A stretch of 64,000 nucleotides of DNA from Mesorhizobium ciceri biovar biserrulae WSM1271. Lineage in GTDB: Bacteria > Pseudomonadota > Alphaproteobacteria > Rhizobiales > Rhizobiaceae. A model generated the notes under the pieces. That model saw nothing but the letters and a program-made list of their open reading frames with translations, was not told the DNA's origin and did no database searches. Positions 1-8,984 of this stretch are shown here, one piece after another; positions within the stretch are counted from its first letter, which is position 1, and the number at the start of each line of letters is the position of its first letter. The translations under genes were made by a program, and so were the position numbers. The stretch spans positions 3,991,501 to 4,055,500 of the forward strand of contig NC_014923.1 in the NCBI RefSeq assembly GCF_000185905.1, read 5' to 3'.

Positions 1-1146
1 GGGGGGCTCGAGAGCCTGCCGACATCCGGATCCCTGTACAACGTCATCCTCAACCTCGCGACCGATGTGCAGGCACGTGATGCCTTCGACCAGCTCTCGG
101 GCGAGGTGTATCCCTCGGCGCAGACTTCCCTCATCGAAGATAGCCGTCTTCTGCGCGACGCGGCGACGAACCGCATCCGGGCCGCTTTCGGTATCGTCGG
201 TGCATCGGCCGCTCCGGTCATGGCCTACGCCGATCAGACCTATGGCGGTGCTGCGGGCGCCTATGTCTCGCTCGATCCCAATACGACCGCTGCAGTGGCG
301 TCGGACACCGATCGCTTCGCCCTCTGGAGTCAGGGCTTTGGTTCATGGGGCCATACTGGCAGCGACGGCAATGCTGCCCGCGTTGACCGCTCGACTGGCG
401 GTTTCCTGGCTGGCGGTGACGCCGCCATTTTCGACACCTGGCGATTGGGTATCATGGCGGGATACAGCCGCACCAACCTCGATGTGAAAGACCGCGCCTC
501 GTCGGGCTCGAGCGACAACTATCATCTCGGCCTCTATGGCGGCACCACTTGGGATGTTGGGGGCGGCACGCTCGGCTTGCGCACCGGTACATCCTATACT
601 TGGCACGACATCGCGACGAGCCGCTCCGTCACTTTCCCCGGTTTCAATGACAGCCTCAAGGCAGATTATCGCGCCGGAACGGCGCAGGTGTTCGGCGAAC
701 TGGGCTATGGTATCCATGCTGGAAATTTAGGCTTTGAGCCCTTTGCCAATCTCGCCTATGTGAACCTCCGGACTGACGGCTTCACCGAGACAGGCGGCGC
801 GGCGACGCTGACAAGCGCTTCGGCAATCACCGATGCGACCTTCACCACGCTCGGCCTACATGCCTCAGGCGAGTTCACCGTCGGCGAGATGGCGGCGACG
901 GTTCGCGGCACGCTCGGCTGGCGCCATGCCTTCGGCGAGGCCGTACCGCTGTCGCGCTTCGCATTCGCCGGCGGCGCGCCATTCACCGTCGCGGGCGTGC
1001 CGGTCGCCAAGGACGGGCTGATACTCGATGTCGGGTTCGACATCGCCATCGCACACAATGCCACGCTCGGCCTCACCTATGGGGGACAATTCGGCAGTCG
1101 CGCCGCAGACCAGAGCGTGAAAGCCAATCTCGCGGTCAGGTTCTAG
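1..1146 (+). CDS. autotransporter outer membrane beta-barrel domain, 3' part
   Basis: This is the C-terminal part of a type V secretion autotransporter. The barrel inserts in the outer membrane and exports or anchors a passenger domain that would lie upstream of the window. The frame is open from base 1 to a TAG at 1144-1146, so the 5' end is missing. The visible protein has alternating aromatic and glycine residues typical of beta-strands (for example FALWSQGFGSWGHTGSDGNA, then YSRTNLDV and YGGTTWDVGGG) and ends in ...LAVRF, a terminal phenylalanine typical of outer membrane proteins recognised by BAM. Passenger function cannot be judged from this fragment. Confidence 0.85.
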   Translation, partial: GGLESLPTSGSLYNVILNLATDVQARDAFDQLSGEVYPSAQTSLIEDSRLLRDAATNRIRAAFGIVGASAAPVMAYADQTYGGAAGAYVSLDPNTTAAVASDTDRFALWSQGFGSWGHTGSDGNAARVDRSTGGFLAGGDAAIFDTWRLGIMAGYSRTNLDVKDRASSGSSDNYHLGLYGGTTWDVGGGTLGLRTGTSYTWHDIATSRSVTFPGFNDSLKADYRAGTAQVFGELGYGIHAGNLGFEPFANLAYVNLRTDGFTETGGAATLTSASAITDATFTTLGLHASGEFTVGEMAATVRGTLGWRHAFGEAVPLSRFAFAGGAPFTVAGVPVAKDGLILDVGFDIAIAHNATLGLTYGGQFGSRAADQSVKANLAVRF

Positions 1147-1323
1147 CTGGGGGATGGGCCACACGCCGCAGAACGAGCCCGCATTCGCGTCTCCTCGTCC
1201 GCCCGCGTTCCATTCACAATCCGCGTTTGCCGCCGCCACTCGCGCAAAAGGCAGAGCCTTTAGCCTTTGGAAAGGGAGATGTGGTTCCTCTCAGAGGCGC
1301 GGACTGCGCGCTGAGGCGAATCG

Positions 1324-2121
1324 ATGGATATCTTTGGCATCAAGGCACTTCTGATCTGCGCCCTGATCTTCATTCCGTTTGAACATCTGTTTGCCGAGCG
1401 GCCGCAGAAGATCTTTCGCAAGGGCTTCGCTGTCGATCTGATTTATCTGCTGTTCAACGGCTTCATCATAAAGCTGGCCATCGTCATGATGGCGGCAGGC
1501 GCGCTCGGTGCCGCTGCACTCCTGGTCCCGCAAGCGATAACGCATGCCGTCAGCGGCCAGCCCGTCTGGCTGCAGGTTGCCGAAATCATCGTGATCACCG
1601 ATGTCGGCGTCTACTGGACACATCGGGCCTTTCACAAAATCCCGGCGCTTTGGAAGTTCCATGCCGTTCACCACGGCATTGAGGAACTCGACTGGCTCGG
1701 GGCCTTCCACAATCATCCCGTCGACGCCATCGTCACAAAGGCAATATCGCTGACGCCGATCTTTTTCCTCGGCTTCTCGGAAGCGTCGATCGCCGTCTTT
1801 TCGACTCTCTACCTTGGACATACGCTGCTTGTGCATTCAAACGTGCGGATTCCGTTCGGCCCCTTGAGGTGGCTGATCGCCAGCCCGCAGTTCCATCGCT
1901 GGCACCATGCCAACCAGCGCGAAGCCTATGACAAGAACTTCGCCGGGCAGTTGCCTTTCCTCGACGTGCTGTTCGGCACCTACAATCCCACCGGTGACAA
2001 GGTGCCGGAGAAGTACGGCGTCGACGATCCGATCCCTTCCACCTATTTCGGCCAGATCGGCTATCCGCTCCTGCGCCGCAGGAAGCTGCCGAACCGGGCG
2101 GTGCCGAACGCCGAAACCTGA
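1324..2121 (+). CDS. fatty acid hydroxylase / sterol desaturase family membrane protein
   Basis: A 265-residue integral membrane di-iron oxygenase of the fatty acid hydroxylase superfamily. Histidine clusters that bind the two irons are visible: HRAFH at about residue 101, HAVHH at about 115, HNHP at about 130 and HRWHH near 193. Hydrophobic segments lie at roughly residues 8-25, 45-70 and 140-165. The family hydroxylates or desaturates lipids, carotenoids or sterol-like substrates; the substrate here is unknown. The ATG is preceded by a GAGGCGAA ribosome binding site. It stands alone between the autotransporter tail and a DUF2161 gene. Confidence 0.8.
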   Translation: MDIFGIKALLICALIFIPFEHLFAERPQKIFRKGFAVDLIYLLFNGFIIKLAIVMMAAGALGAAALLVPQAITHAVSGQPVWLQVAEIIVITDVGVYWTHRAFHKIPALWKFHAVHHGIEELDWLGAFHNHPVDAIVTKAISLTPIFFLGFSEASIAVFSTLYLGHTLLVHSNVRIPFGPLRWLIASPQFHRWHHANQREAYDKNFAGQLPFLDVLFGTYNPTGDKVPEKYGVDDPIPSTYFGQIGYPLLRRRKLPNRAVPNAET

Positions 2122-2223
2122 CGGCTGGCCCGGCGTTGCGGTATCCACACCGGTCCCCTTTCGAGCCGCAGGACGCCGAACCACCGGAAGGCTTTTCGCC
2201 TCGAATCGGCTAAACCTTGCGCC

Positions 2224-2922
2224 ATGAACGAGACCTCACTCTATGCGCCGGTGAAGCGGTTCCTCGAAAGCCTCGACTTTGTCGTCAAAGGCGAGATCGA
2301 CGGCTGCGATGTTGTTGCGTTGCGCGAGGGGGAGCCGCCGGTTGTCGTCATCTGCGAGTTGAAGCTGCAGTTCAATCTCGAACTGGTGCTGCAAGGTGTC
2401 GATCGTGCGGCGGCCTGCGACGAGGTGTGGCTGGCCGCGCGCATGTCGGCTCGCGGCAAGGGACGCGAAAGCGATGCCAGGTTCCGCAATCTCTGCCGCC
2501 GGCTTGGCTTCGGCTTGCTTGGCGTGACCGCGACGGACCGGGTCGAGGTGCTTCTCAGCCCGATCGCGCTGGCGCCGCGCAAGAATGCCCGCCGGCGCTC
2601 CCGCCTGGTCGACGAGCACCAGCGCCGTCGCGGCGATCCCGTTGCCGGAGGAGGATCGCGCAATCCGATCATGACCGCCTATCGCCAAAGCGCCCTCGCC
2701 TGCGCTGCCGCCATGGTGGATGGCCCCAGGCGGCTGCGAGATCTGAAGGCGGTGACGCCGATCGCGCCCAAGATCCTGCAGCACAATGTCTATGGCTGGT
2801 TCGCGCGCGTCGACCGCGGCCTGTACGATCTTACCGATGCCGGCCGTGCCTCTTTGGTCCGTTGGCCGCAGGCATCGCACGACGAATCCCGACACGCAAT
2901 TTTGAACGCAGCAGCCATATGA
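2224..2922 (+). CDS. DUF2161 family protein, putative PD-(D/E)XK phosphodiesterase
   Basis: A 232-residue cytoplasmic protein resembling the DUF2161 family, which is assigned to the PD-(D/E)XK nuclease-like superfamily. The region VVVICELKLQFNLELVLQ near residue 37 carries the E-x-K core motif. The C-terminal half has a helical DNA-binding look, ending in a segment about running or 'playing out' one domain after another (YGWFARVDRGLYDLTDAGRA) typical of winged-helix tails. Biological role unknown. The neighbours do not suggest a pathway. Confidence 0.65.
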   Translation: MNETSLYAPVKRFLESLDFVVKGEIDGCDVVALREGEPPVVVICELKLQFNLELVLQGVDRAAACDEVWLAARMSARGKGRESDARFRNLCRRLGFGLLGVTATDRVEVLLSPIALAPRKNARRRSRLVDEHQRRRGDPVAGGGSRNPIMTAYRQSALACAAAMVDGPRRLRDLKAVTPIAPKILQHNVYGWFARVDRGLYDLTDAGRASLVRWPQASHDESRHAILNAAAI

Positions 2923-2996
2923 TTGAAGATTCCCGCAGCGTCCGAGGCGGTCCGCTCGGTTGATTTCTCCGACAAAATATGTTGCTTGTCCCGCCC

Positions 2997-3386
2997 ATGA
3001 AGAAGCTCTGCATGACCGCCTTGGCGTCAGTGACACTGAGTTTTCCAGCCAGCGCAATGGACAATGCATTGCGCGCCGGACTGATGAAACTCGATCCCCA
3101 AACTCGCCTTGAACAGCGTTGCGACGCCGAAGTGCTCGACCGCATCACCCATGACGATCGCAAGTTCAAAGCCGATCGCGTCGTCGCCTACGCCTTTGCC
3201 ACGCCCGAGATGGGCGCCGATGCCATCAAGAGCCCGGGTGCTGCGTTTCGCAGCAAGGGGCAGTGGTATAGGCTGAAATTCAAGTGCCAGACCGGGCCGG
3301 ACCATATGGAAGTCTTGCAACTCCGCTACCGGATCGGCGACGAGATTCCGGAAGCCGACTGGGCAAAGTATAATCTCTACGATTGA
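2997..3386 (+). CDS. DUF930 domain-containing secreted protein
   Basis: A 129-residue protein with a signal peptide (MKKLCMTALASVTLSFPASA) followed by the DUF930 signature LMKLDPQTRLEQRCDAEVLD. DUF930 proteins are small rhizobial proteins of unknown function, presumably periplasmic. The frame is open from an ATG at 2979, but the ATG at 2997 gives a proper basic start to the signal peptide and is preferred. Two cysteines of the mature part (in EQRCDAE and KFKCQTG) could form a disulfide. Confidence 0.75.
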   Translation: MKKLCMTALASVTLSFPASAMDNALRAGLMKLDPQTRLEQRCDAEVLDRITHDDRKFKADRVVAYAFATPEMGADAIKSPGAAFRSKGQWYRLKFKCQTGPDHMEVLQLRYRIGDEIPEADWAKYNLYD

Positions 3387-3567
3387 TTGGCGATCGGCCA
3401 TGGTTTTGCCTGGCTGTCGGCGAGTGCCGCGAGCATTGGATCTGGCTTGACGTAACGATGCTTCGGTGATGGCGCCACGCGTGATCCCTTGACGCCAAGG
3501 GACCACCAAGTTAGGGCCTCTGGGTAATCGACGAACACTCGGCAAAATCAGCAAGGGCTTCCGGTCG

Positions 3568-4230
3568 ATGGACATTTTTTTCAGCGCTGCCAGCCTGACC
3601 GCCCTGCTCCAGGTCATCGCCATCGACCTCGTGCTGGCCGGCGACAATGCGATCGTCATCGGCCTTGCCGCTGCCGGCCTGCCGGCTGACCAACGCAAGA
3701 AGGCGATCCTCATCGGCGTGATTGCGGCAACGGTGCTGCGCATCGGTTTTGCCGCAATTACCGTCAAGCTGCTGGCGATCGTCGGCCTGCTGCTGGCCGG
3801 CGGCATCCTGCTGCTGTGGGTCTGCTGGAAAATGTACCGCGAGCTGCGCACGTCACATGCCGATGAGCTGGAAGCGACCGAGGCGCTGTCGAATTCGGAC
3901 CTCAACAGTGACCAGGCAGTCGCCGGCAAGTCGAAGCGCAAGACCCTTGGCCAGGCTGCCTTGCAGATTGTCGTCGCCGATGTGTCGATGTCGCTCGACA
4001 ACGTGCTGGCGGTGGCTGGAGCGGCGCGTGATCATTTTCCGGTGCTGGTCATCGGCCTTGTGCTGTCGATCGCGCTCATGGGGCTGGCTGCGACCTTCAT
4101 TGCCAAGCTGCTGCATCGCCACCGCTGGATCGCCTATGTCGGCCTGCTGATCATACTCTATGTCGCGCTGGACATGGTCTATCGTGGCGCGGTGGAGGTC
4201 TGGCCACATGTGAACAACGTGGTCGGCTGA
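3568..4230 (+). CDS. TerC/YjbE family integral membrane protein
   Basis: A 220-residue multi-pass membrane protein of the TerC family (YjbE-type subgroup). Two family hallmark segments with membrane-embedded acidic residues are visible: DLVLAGDNAIVIGLA near residue 17 and ADVSMSLDNVLAVAGAARDH near residue 138. About seven hydrophobic segments can be counted. Members are linked to metal (Mn, tellurite) homeostasis and to metal loading of exported enzymes; the exact substrate here is not determined. It is followed by rimO on the same strand after 136 bases. Confidence 0.85.
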   Translation: MDIFFSAASLTALLQVIAIDLVLAGDNAIVIGLAAAGLPADQRKKAILIGVIAATVLRIGFAAITVKLLAIVGLLLAGGILLLWVCWKMYRELRTSHADELEATEALSNSDLNSDQAVAGKSKRKTLGQAALQIVVADVSMSLDNVLAVAGAARDHFPVLVIGLVLSIALMGLAATFIAKLLHRHRWIAYVGLLIILYVALDMVYRGAVEVWPHVNNVVG

Positions 4231-4366
4231 AGCTGGCGGACATCCGCGTCTTCACTCCGTCGAAGCAAGACCGCCGTGCGTTTTGCCGCATCGCGGGCCT
4301 GCCCATACCAATGCCGCAATAAGTGTGGTACTGCGCCGGCAATCCTGAAAAGCCCGGAAACCCTCT

Positions 4367-5680
4367 ATGTCCGCTCCCCGCGTGAGTTTTGTCAGTCTTG
4401 GATGCCCGAAGGCCCTCGTGGATTCGGAGCGCATCATCACGCGCCTGCGCGCCGAAGGTTACGAAATCGCGCGCAAGCATGACGGCGCCGACCTCGTCGT
4501 CGTCAACACCTGCGGTTTTCTCGATTCCGCCCGCGACGAGTCGCTCAACGCCATCGGCTCCGCGCTTTCGGAAAACGGCCGAGTGATCGTCACCGGTTGC
4601 CTGGGCGCCGAGCCGGACGTCATTCGCGAAAAGCACCCCAACGTGCTGGCGATCACCGGGCCGCAGGCCTATGAGAGCGTGATGGCCGCGGTGCATGAGG
4701 CCGCACCGCCGTCGCACGATCCCTATATCGATCTCCTGCCGCCGCAGGGTGTCAAGCTGACGCCGCGTCACTACGCCTATCTCAAGATTTCCGAAGGCTG
4801 CAACAACCGCTGCACCTTCTGCATCATTCCCGCACTGCGTGGCGACCTCGTCTCGCGGCCGGCGGCAGATGTGCTGCGTGAGGCTGAGAAACTGGCCAAG
4901 GCTGGCGTCAAGGAACTTCTGGTCATCTCACAGGACACCAGCGCCTACGGCATCGACATCAAGTACCAGACGTCGATGTTCGGCGACCGTGAAGTGCGCG
5001 CAAAATTCCTCGATCTTTCGGAGGAACTGGGCAAGCTCGGCATCTGGGTGCGCATGCACTATGTCTACCCCTACCCGCATGTCGCCGACGTCATCCCGCT
5101 GATGGCGGAGGGCAAGATCCTCCCTTACCTGGATATCCCGTTCCAGCATGCCTCGCCGCAGGTGCTGAAAAACATGCGACGGCCCGCGCATGGCGAAAAG
5201 ACGCTCGAGCGCATTCGCGGCTGGCGCGAGGTCTGTCCGGATCTGGCCATCCGCTCGACCTTCATCGTCGGCTTCCCCGGCGAGACGGATGACGATTTCG
5301 AGATGCTGCTCGACTGGCTCGATGAAGCCAAGATCGACCGCGCCGGCTGCTTCAAATACGAGCCGGTCCGCGGCGCCCGCTCCAACGATCTCGGTCTCGA
5401 ACAGGTCCCGCAGGAAATCAAGGAGGCGCGCTGGCACCGCTTCATGCAGCGTCAGCAGAAGATTTCGGCGACACAGCTGGCCAGAAAAGTCGGCAAGCGC
5501 CTCCCGGTGCTGATCGACGAGGCGCATGGCACATCGGCAAAGGGCCGCACCAAATACGACGCGCCCGAGATCGATGGCTCGGTGCACATCCAGTCGCGTC
5601 GTCCGCTGCGCCAAGGCGATATCGTCACCGTCAAGATCGACCGTGCCGACGCCTATGACCTCTATGGTTCGGCGGTCTGA
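4367..5680 (+). CDS. rimO: ribosomal protein S12 methylthiotransferase RimO
   Basis: A radical-SAM enzyme that methylthiolates the conserved aspartate (Asp89 in E. coli numbering) of ribosomal protein S12. The 437-residue length is normal. The N-terminal MTTase domain carries the second-cluster cysteines C13, C49 and C78. The radical SAM domain has the Cx3Cx2C motif SEGCNNRCTFCIIP (C145, C149, C152), and the C-terminal part is a TRAM domain. MSAPRVSFVSLGCPKALVDS is a typical RimO start. Cytoplasmic, housekeeping. Confidence 0.97.
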   Translation: MSAPRVSFVSLGCPKALVDSERIITRLRAEGYEIARKHDGADLVVVNTCGFLDSARDESLNAIGSALSENGRVIVTGCLGAEPDVIREKHPNVLAITGPQAYESVMAAVHEAAPPSHDPYIDLLPPQGVKLTPRHYAYLKISEGCNNRCTFCIIPALRGDLVSRPAADVLREAEKLAKAGVKELLVISQDTSAYGIDIKYQTSMFGDREVRAKFLDLSEELGKLGIWVRMHYVYPYPHVADVIPLMAEGKILPYLDIPFQHASPQVLKNMRRPAHGEKTLERIRGWREVCPDLAIRSTFIVGFPGETDDDFEMLLDWLDEAKIDRAGCFKYEPVRGARSNDLGLEQVPQEIKEARWHRFMQRQQKISATQLARKVGKRLPVLIDEAHGTSAKGRTKYDAPEIDGSVHIQSRRPLRQGDIVTVKIDRADAYDLYGSAV

Positions 5681-5774
5681 CGCCTCGTTCCGCCGTAAAT
5701 TTACTACATCTGGCGATAATCTAGGCCTCTTAACCCGCTCAGCCGCGATCCGCTCTATGGTTTGCTGACCGTAG

Positions 5775-6896
5775 ATGCGGGAAATGCGGATGAACACCAG
5801 ACCTGCGGAACAAAATTACATTGCGACGCTGGACCTGCTCAGGCTGGTCGCGGCGATGGCTGTCGTGTTCTTCCATTATTTCTTTCGCGGCGCGGCTGCC
5901 GAGGGCATTCTGGCTGAGGGTTATCCGCTTGCGGCACCGTTCGCCCTCTACGGCTATCTCGGCGTCAATCTGTTCTTCCTGATCAGCGGTTTCGTCATTG
6001 CCTGGTCGGCGGAAAACCGCAGTTGGGACCAGTTTGCGGTCGCGCGGTTCGTTCGCCTCTATCCGGGCTTCCTGCTCTGCATGACGATCACCTTCGCGAT
6101 TGTCTTCCTTGCCGGGTCGCCGCTGCTTTCGGCCTCTTTCGTTCAGTATGCCGCCAATCTGTCGATGTTGGCGCCGGCGTTCGGCCAGCCCTTCATGGAC
6201 GGCGTCTACTGGTCGATCGTTCTTGAGCTGGTGTTCTACGGCTGGGTGACGCTGGCGCTGCTCACCGGGCTGTTTCAGAGACGCAAGCTGGAGCTGATCT
6301 TGATCTGGCTGGCGATCTCGGCCTTGAACGAGTTCTTCATCGGCAGCGGTGCCGCCAGGCTGCTGTTCATCACCGAGTTTGGACCGTTCTTCGCCGCCGG
6401 CGTGCTGGTCCACCACCTGCATGCGCATGGCCGTTCACTGCCTGCAATGCTGCTGCTTGCCGCCGCGTTCCTGATCTCCTGCGGCACGCTGTCGGTGACG
6501 CAGCACTGGATGCTTGGCCACTACGGCATTGCCGTTTCGTCGGCCAATCTGGTCATCGCCGACGTCGTCATGCACGCGGCCTTGATCGGTGCGGTGCTGC
6601 TGCGCGGCCGTATCAGGGCATCGGGGCTCACTCTGGCGCTGGGCGGGCTGACCTATCCGCTCTATTTGCTGCACCAGGACATCGGCTATCTCGTCATCAA
6701 TGCGGCGACGCCCCTTATCGGCAAATGGTTTGCCGCCTTTGGCTGCGGCGCACTTATGCTTTTCGTTTCGTGGGCAATCTGGCGCGCCTGCGAACGACCC
6801 GCACAGCGGTTGCTGAGGATTTGGCTCGGCCGCGCGGTCGATGCTGGCCTGGCGCGATTTCGTCGCGTCTCAGCCGGAGCGCAGCCCGCCGAATGA
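5775..6896 (+). CDS. acyltransferase 3 family membrane protein
   Basis: A 373-residue (368 if the ATG at 5790 is used) integral membrane acyltransferase of the OafA/ExoZ type. These enzymes transfer acetyl or other acyl groups to exported polysaccharides, lipids or peptidoglycan. The N-terminal hallmark YIATLDLLRLVAAMAVVFFH is followed by a second conserved segment GYLGVNLFFLISGFVIAWSA. About ten hydrophobic segments follow. Its acceptor cannot be inferred because no polysaccharide genes are nearby. The stop codon abuts the terminator of the oppositely oriented BMP operon. Confidence 0.85.
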   Translation: MREMRMNTRPAEQNYIATLDLLRLVAAMAVVFFHYFFRGAAAEGILAEGYPLAAPFALYGYLGVNLFFLISGFVIAWSAENRSWDQFAVARFVRLYPGFLLCMTITFAIVFLAGSPLLSASFVQYAANLSMLAPAFGQPFMDGVYWSIVLELVFYGWVTLALLTGLFQRRKLELILIWLAISALNEFFIGSGAARLLFITEFGPFFAAGVLVHHLHAHGRSLPAMLLLAAAFLISCGTLSVTQHWMLGHYGIAVSSANLVIADVVMHAALIGAVLLRGRIRASGLTLALGGLTYPLYLLHQDIGYLVINAATPLIGKWFAAFGCGALMLFVSWAIWRACERPAQRLLRIWLGRAVDAGLARFRRVSAGAQPAE

Positions 6897-6900
6897 AAAA

Positions 6901-6918
6901 GGGCGCCTCGCGGCGCCC
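6901..6918 (-). terminator. rho-independent terminator of the BMP transporter operon
   Basis: A 7-bp perfect stem (gggcgcc / ggcgccc) with a 4-base loop. Read on the minus strand it is followed by a run of five T, as expected for the 3' end of the leftward BMP operon. On the plus strand the T-tract is poor. Confidence 0.75.
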
Positions 6919-6943
6919 TCCTCATTTCGATCTCTTGTGCTGC

Positions 6944-8011
6944 TTACTGCGGCAGCTTGTCGTCGACACCCTTCACATAAAAATTCATGCCGAGCAGCGT
7001 GCCGTCATCGGCGACTTCGCCATCCTTCAGCCACGGCGTGCCGTCTTGCTTGGCGATCGGCCCGGTGAAGGGGTTCCAGCCGCCGGCGATCTTCTTCTCG
7101 GTGGCCTCCGCCATCGCCTTCACGTCGTCGGGCATGTTGGTGTAGGGGGCGAGCTTGACCGCGCCGTCCTTGATGCCAAGCCAGACATTGTCCGGCTTCC
7201 AGGTGCCGTCGAGGGCTGCCTGGACCCGGCTGATGTAATAGGGACCCCATTCGTCGGTGAGCGAGGTCAGCTGCGCGTTCGGCGCGAACTTGATCATGTC
7301 GGAGGACTGGCCGAAGCCGTGCAGCTTGCGCTCCTCGGCCACCTGCAGGGCAGCGGTCGAATCGGTGTGCTGGACGATAATGTCGGCACCCTGGTCGAAC
7401 AGCGCCTTGGCGGCGTCGGCTTCCTTGCCCGGATCGAACCAGGAATTCACCCAGACGATCTTGGCCTTGAAGTTCGGGTTGATCGACTGCGCGCCGAGCA
7501 TGAAGGAGTTGATGCCCATCACCACTTCCGGGATCGGGAAGGAAACGATGTAGCCGGCAACGCCTGCCTTCGATTCCTTGGCGGCGATCTGGCCGAGCAC
7601 ATAACGGCCTTCATAGAAACGCGCATTGTAGATGCCGAGATTGTCAGATGTCTTGTAGCCGGTGGCGTGCTCGAACATCACCTTCGGGAATTTCTTGGCG
7701 ACCTTCACTTCCGGGTCCATGAAGCCGAAGGAGGTGCCGAAAATGATCTTGCAGCCTTCGCGTGCCAGGCGCTCGAAAGCGCGGTCGGCGTCGGGGCCTT
7801 CCGAGACGTTTTCAAGATAGGCGGTTTCGACCTTGTCGCCGAGCGCCTTCTCCACTTCGAGACGGCCCTGGTCGTGCTGGTAGGAATAGCCGAAATCGCC
7901 GATCGGGCCGGTGTAGACCCAGCAGGCCTTCAGCTTGTCCGCGGCCTCGGCCGTCGCTGCCAGCGACATGGCGGCGGTCGTGGTCATCAGGGCAATAAGC
8001 AGTTTTTTCAT
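6944..8011 (-). CDS. BMP family ABC transporter substrate-binding protein
   Basis: A 355-residue periplasmic binding protein of the basic membrane protein (BMP/Med/PnrA) family, which binds purine nucleosides or related compounds. The signal peptide is MKKLLIALMTTTAAMSLAATAEA. The mature protein starts with KLKACWVYTGPIGDFGYSYQ, the usual BMP motif with the nucleoside-contacting region. It is the last gene of a four-gene importer operon (ATPase, permease, permease, binding protein) and is followed by a hairpin terminator. The substrate is inferred from the family. Confidence 0.9.
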   Translation of the reverse strand: MKKLLIALMTTTAAMSLAATAEAADKLKACWVYTGPIGDFGYSYQHDQGRLEVEKALGDKVETAYLENVSEGPDADRAFERLAREGCKIIFGTSFGFMDPEVKVAKKFPKVMFEHATGYKTSDNLGIYNARFYEGRYVLGQIAAKESKAGVAGYIVSFPIPEVVMGINSFMLGAQSINPNFKAKIVWVNSWFDPGKEADAAKALFDQGADIIVQHTDSTAALQVAEERKLHGFGQSSDMIKFAPNAQLTSLTDEWGPYYISRVQAALDGTWKPDNVWLGIKDGAVKLAPYTNMPDDVKAMAEATEKKIAGGWNPFTGPIAKQDGTPWLKDGEVADDGTLLGMNFYVKGVDDKLPQ

Positions 8012-8060
8012 CGTGTTACCTCTCTGAGTTAGCCTTGGAGCTTCCCGTTTGTTTTTGTTG

Positions 8061-8984
8061 TCAACGATCCGGAACGAATGGCTGCCCCAAGGAAGCCGGC
8101 GTGTTCATCATCGTCAGACGCTTGTTGCGCGAGATTAGAACGAGAACCACGACGGTTGCCAGATAGGGCAGTGAAGAAAGGAACTGTGAGGGCACTGGAA
8201 TGCCAAAAGCCTGTGCATGAAGCTGGCCGATCCACACCGCGCCGAAGATGTAGGCGCCGGCCAGCACCCGCCATGGCCGCCAGGAGGCGAACACCACCAG
8301 CGCCAGCGCGATCCAGCCGCGGCCCGCGCTCATGTTCTCCACCCATTGCGGCGTGTAGACCAGCGAGAGATGGCCGCCGGCGAGACCGGCACAGGCGCCG
8401 CCGAAGATGACCGCGAGGTAGCGATAGCGGATGACCTTGATGCCAAGCGCATGCGCCGAGGTGTGGCTGTCGCCGATCGAACGCAGCGTCAGCCCGGTGC
8501 GGGTCTTGAACAGGAACCACATGACGGCGGCGGTCAGCGCGATCGAGATGTAGAAGATCGGATCCTGGCCAAACAGCAGCCTGCCGACCACAGGGATTTC
8601 CGTCAAGCCGGGAATGTCGAGGTTGGGCAGCCTTTCGCCGGGCTGGCCGACGAAGCTGGTGCCCATCATGCCGGACAGGCCAAGGCCGAGCAGCGTCAGC
8701 GACAGGCCGGTCGCCACCTGATTGGTGGCCAGCGACAGCGTCATGACGGCAAACAGCAGCGAGAACATCGCGCCCATGGCAATGGCCGCCAAAAGGCCGA
8801 TCCAGGGCGATCCGGTGAGATAGGTTGCGCCGAAGCCGCCGACGGCGCCCATGATCATCATGCCTTCGACGCCGAGATTGAGTACGCCGGAGCGCTCGAC
8901 CACCAGCTCACCGATTGCCGCGATCAGCAGCGGCGTTGCCGCGGTGGCGATGGTCAGAAGGATGTTTACGGTGATGTCCATCAA
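8061..8984 (-). CDS. ABC transporter permease (BMP/nucleoside type), second subunit
   Basis: A 307-residue inner membrane permease of the branched-chain/ribose-type BPD family (COG1079-like). It has eight or more hydrophobic segments and the conserved stretch ERSGVLNLGVEGMMIMGAVGG near residue 30, typical of nucleoside importers. Its ATG overlaps the TGA of the upstream permease by 4 bases (8981-8984), indicating translational coupling. The substrate-binding protein gene follows after 49 bases. Confidence 0.9.
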   Translation of the reverse strand: MMDITVNILLTIATAATPLLIAAIGELVVERSGVLNLGVEGMMIMGAVGGFGATYLTGSPWIGLLAAIAMGAMFSLLFAVMTLSLATNQVATGLSLTLLGLGLSGMMGTSFVGQPGERLPNLDIPGLTEIPVVGRLLFGQDPIFYISIALTAAVMWFLFKTRTGLTLRSIGDSHTSAHALGIKVIRYRYLAVIFGGACAGLAGGHLSLVYTPQWVENMSAGRGWIALALVVFASWRPWRVLAGAYIFGAVWIGQLHAQAFGIPVPSQFLSSLPYLATVVVLVLISRNKRLTMMNTPASLGQPFVPDR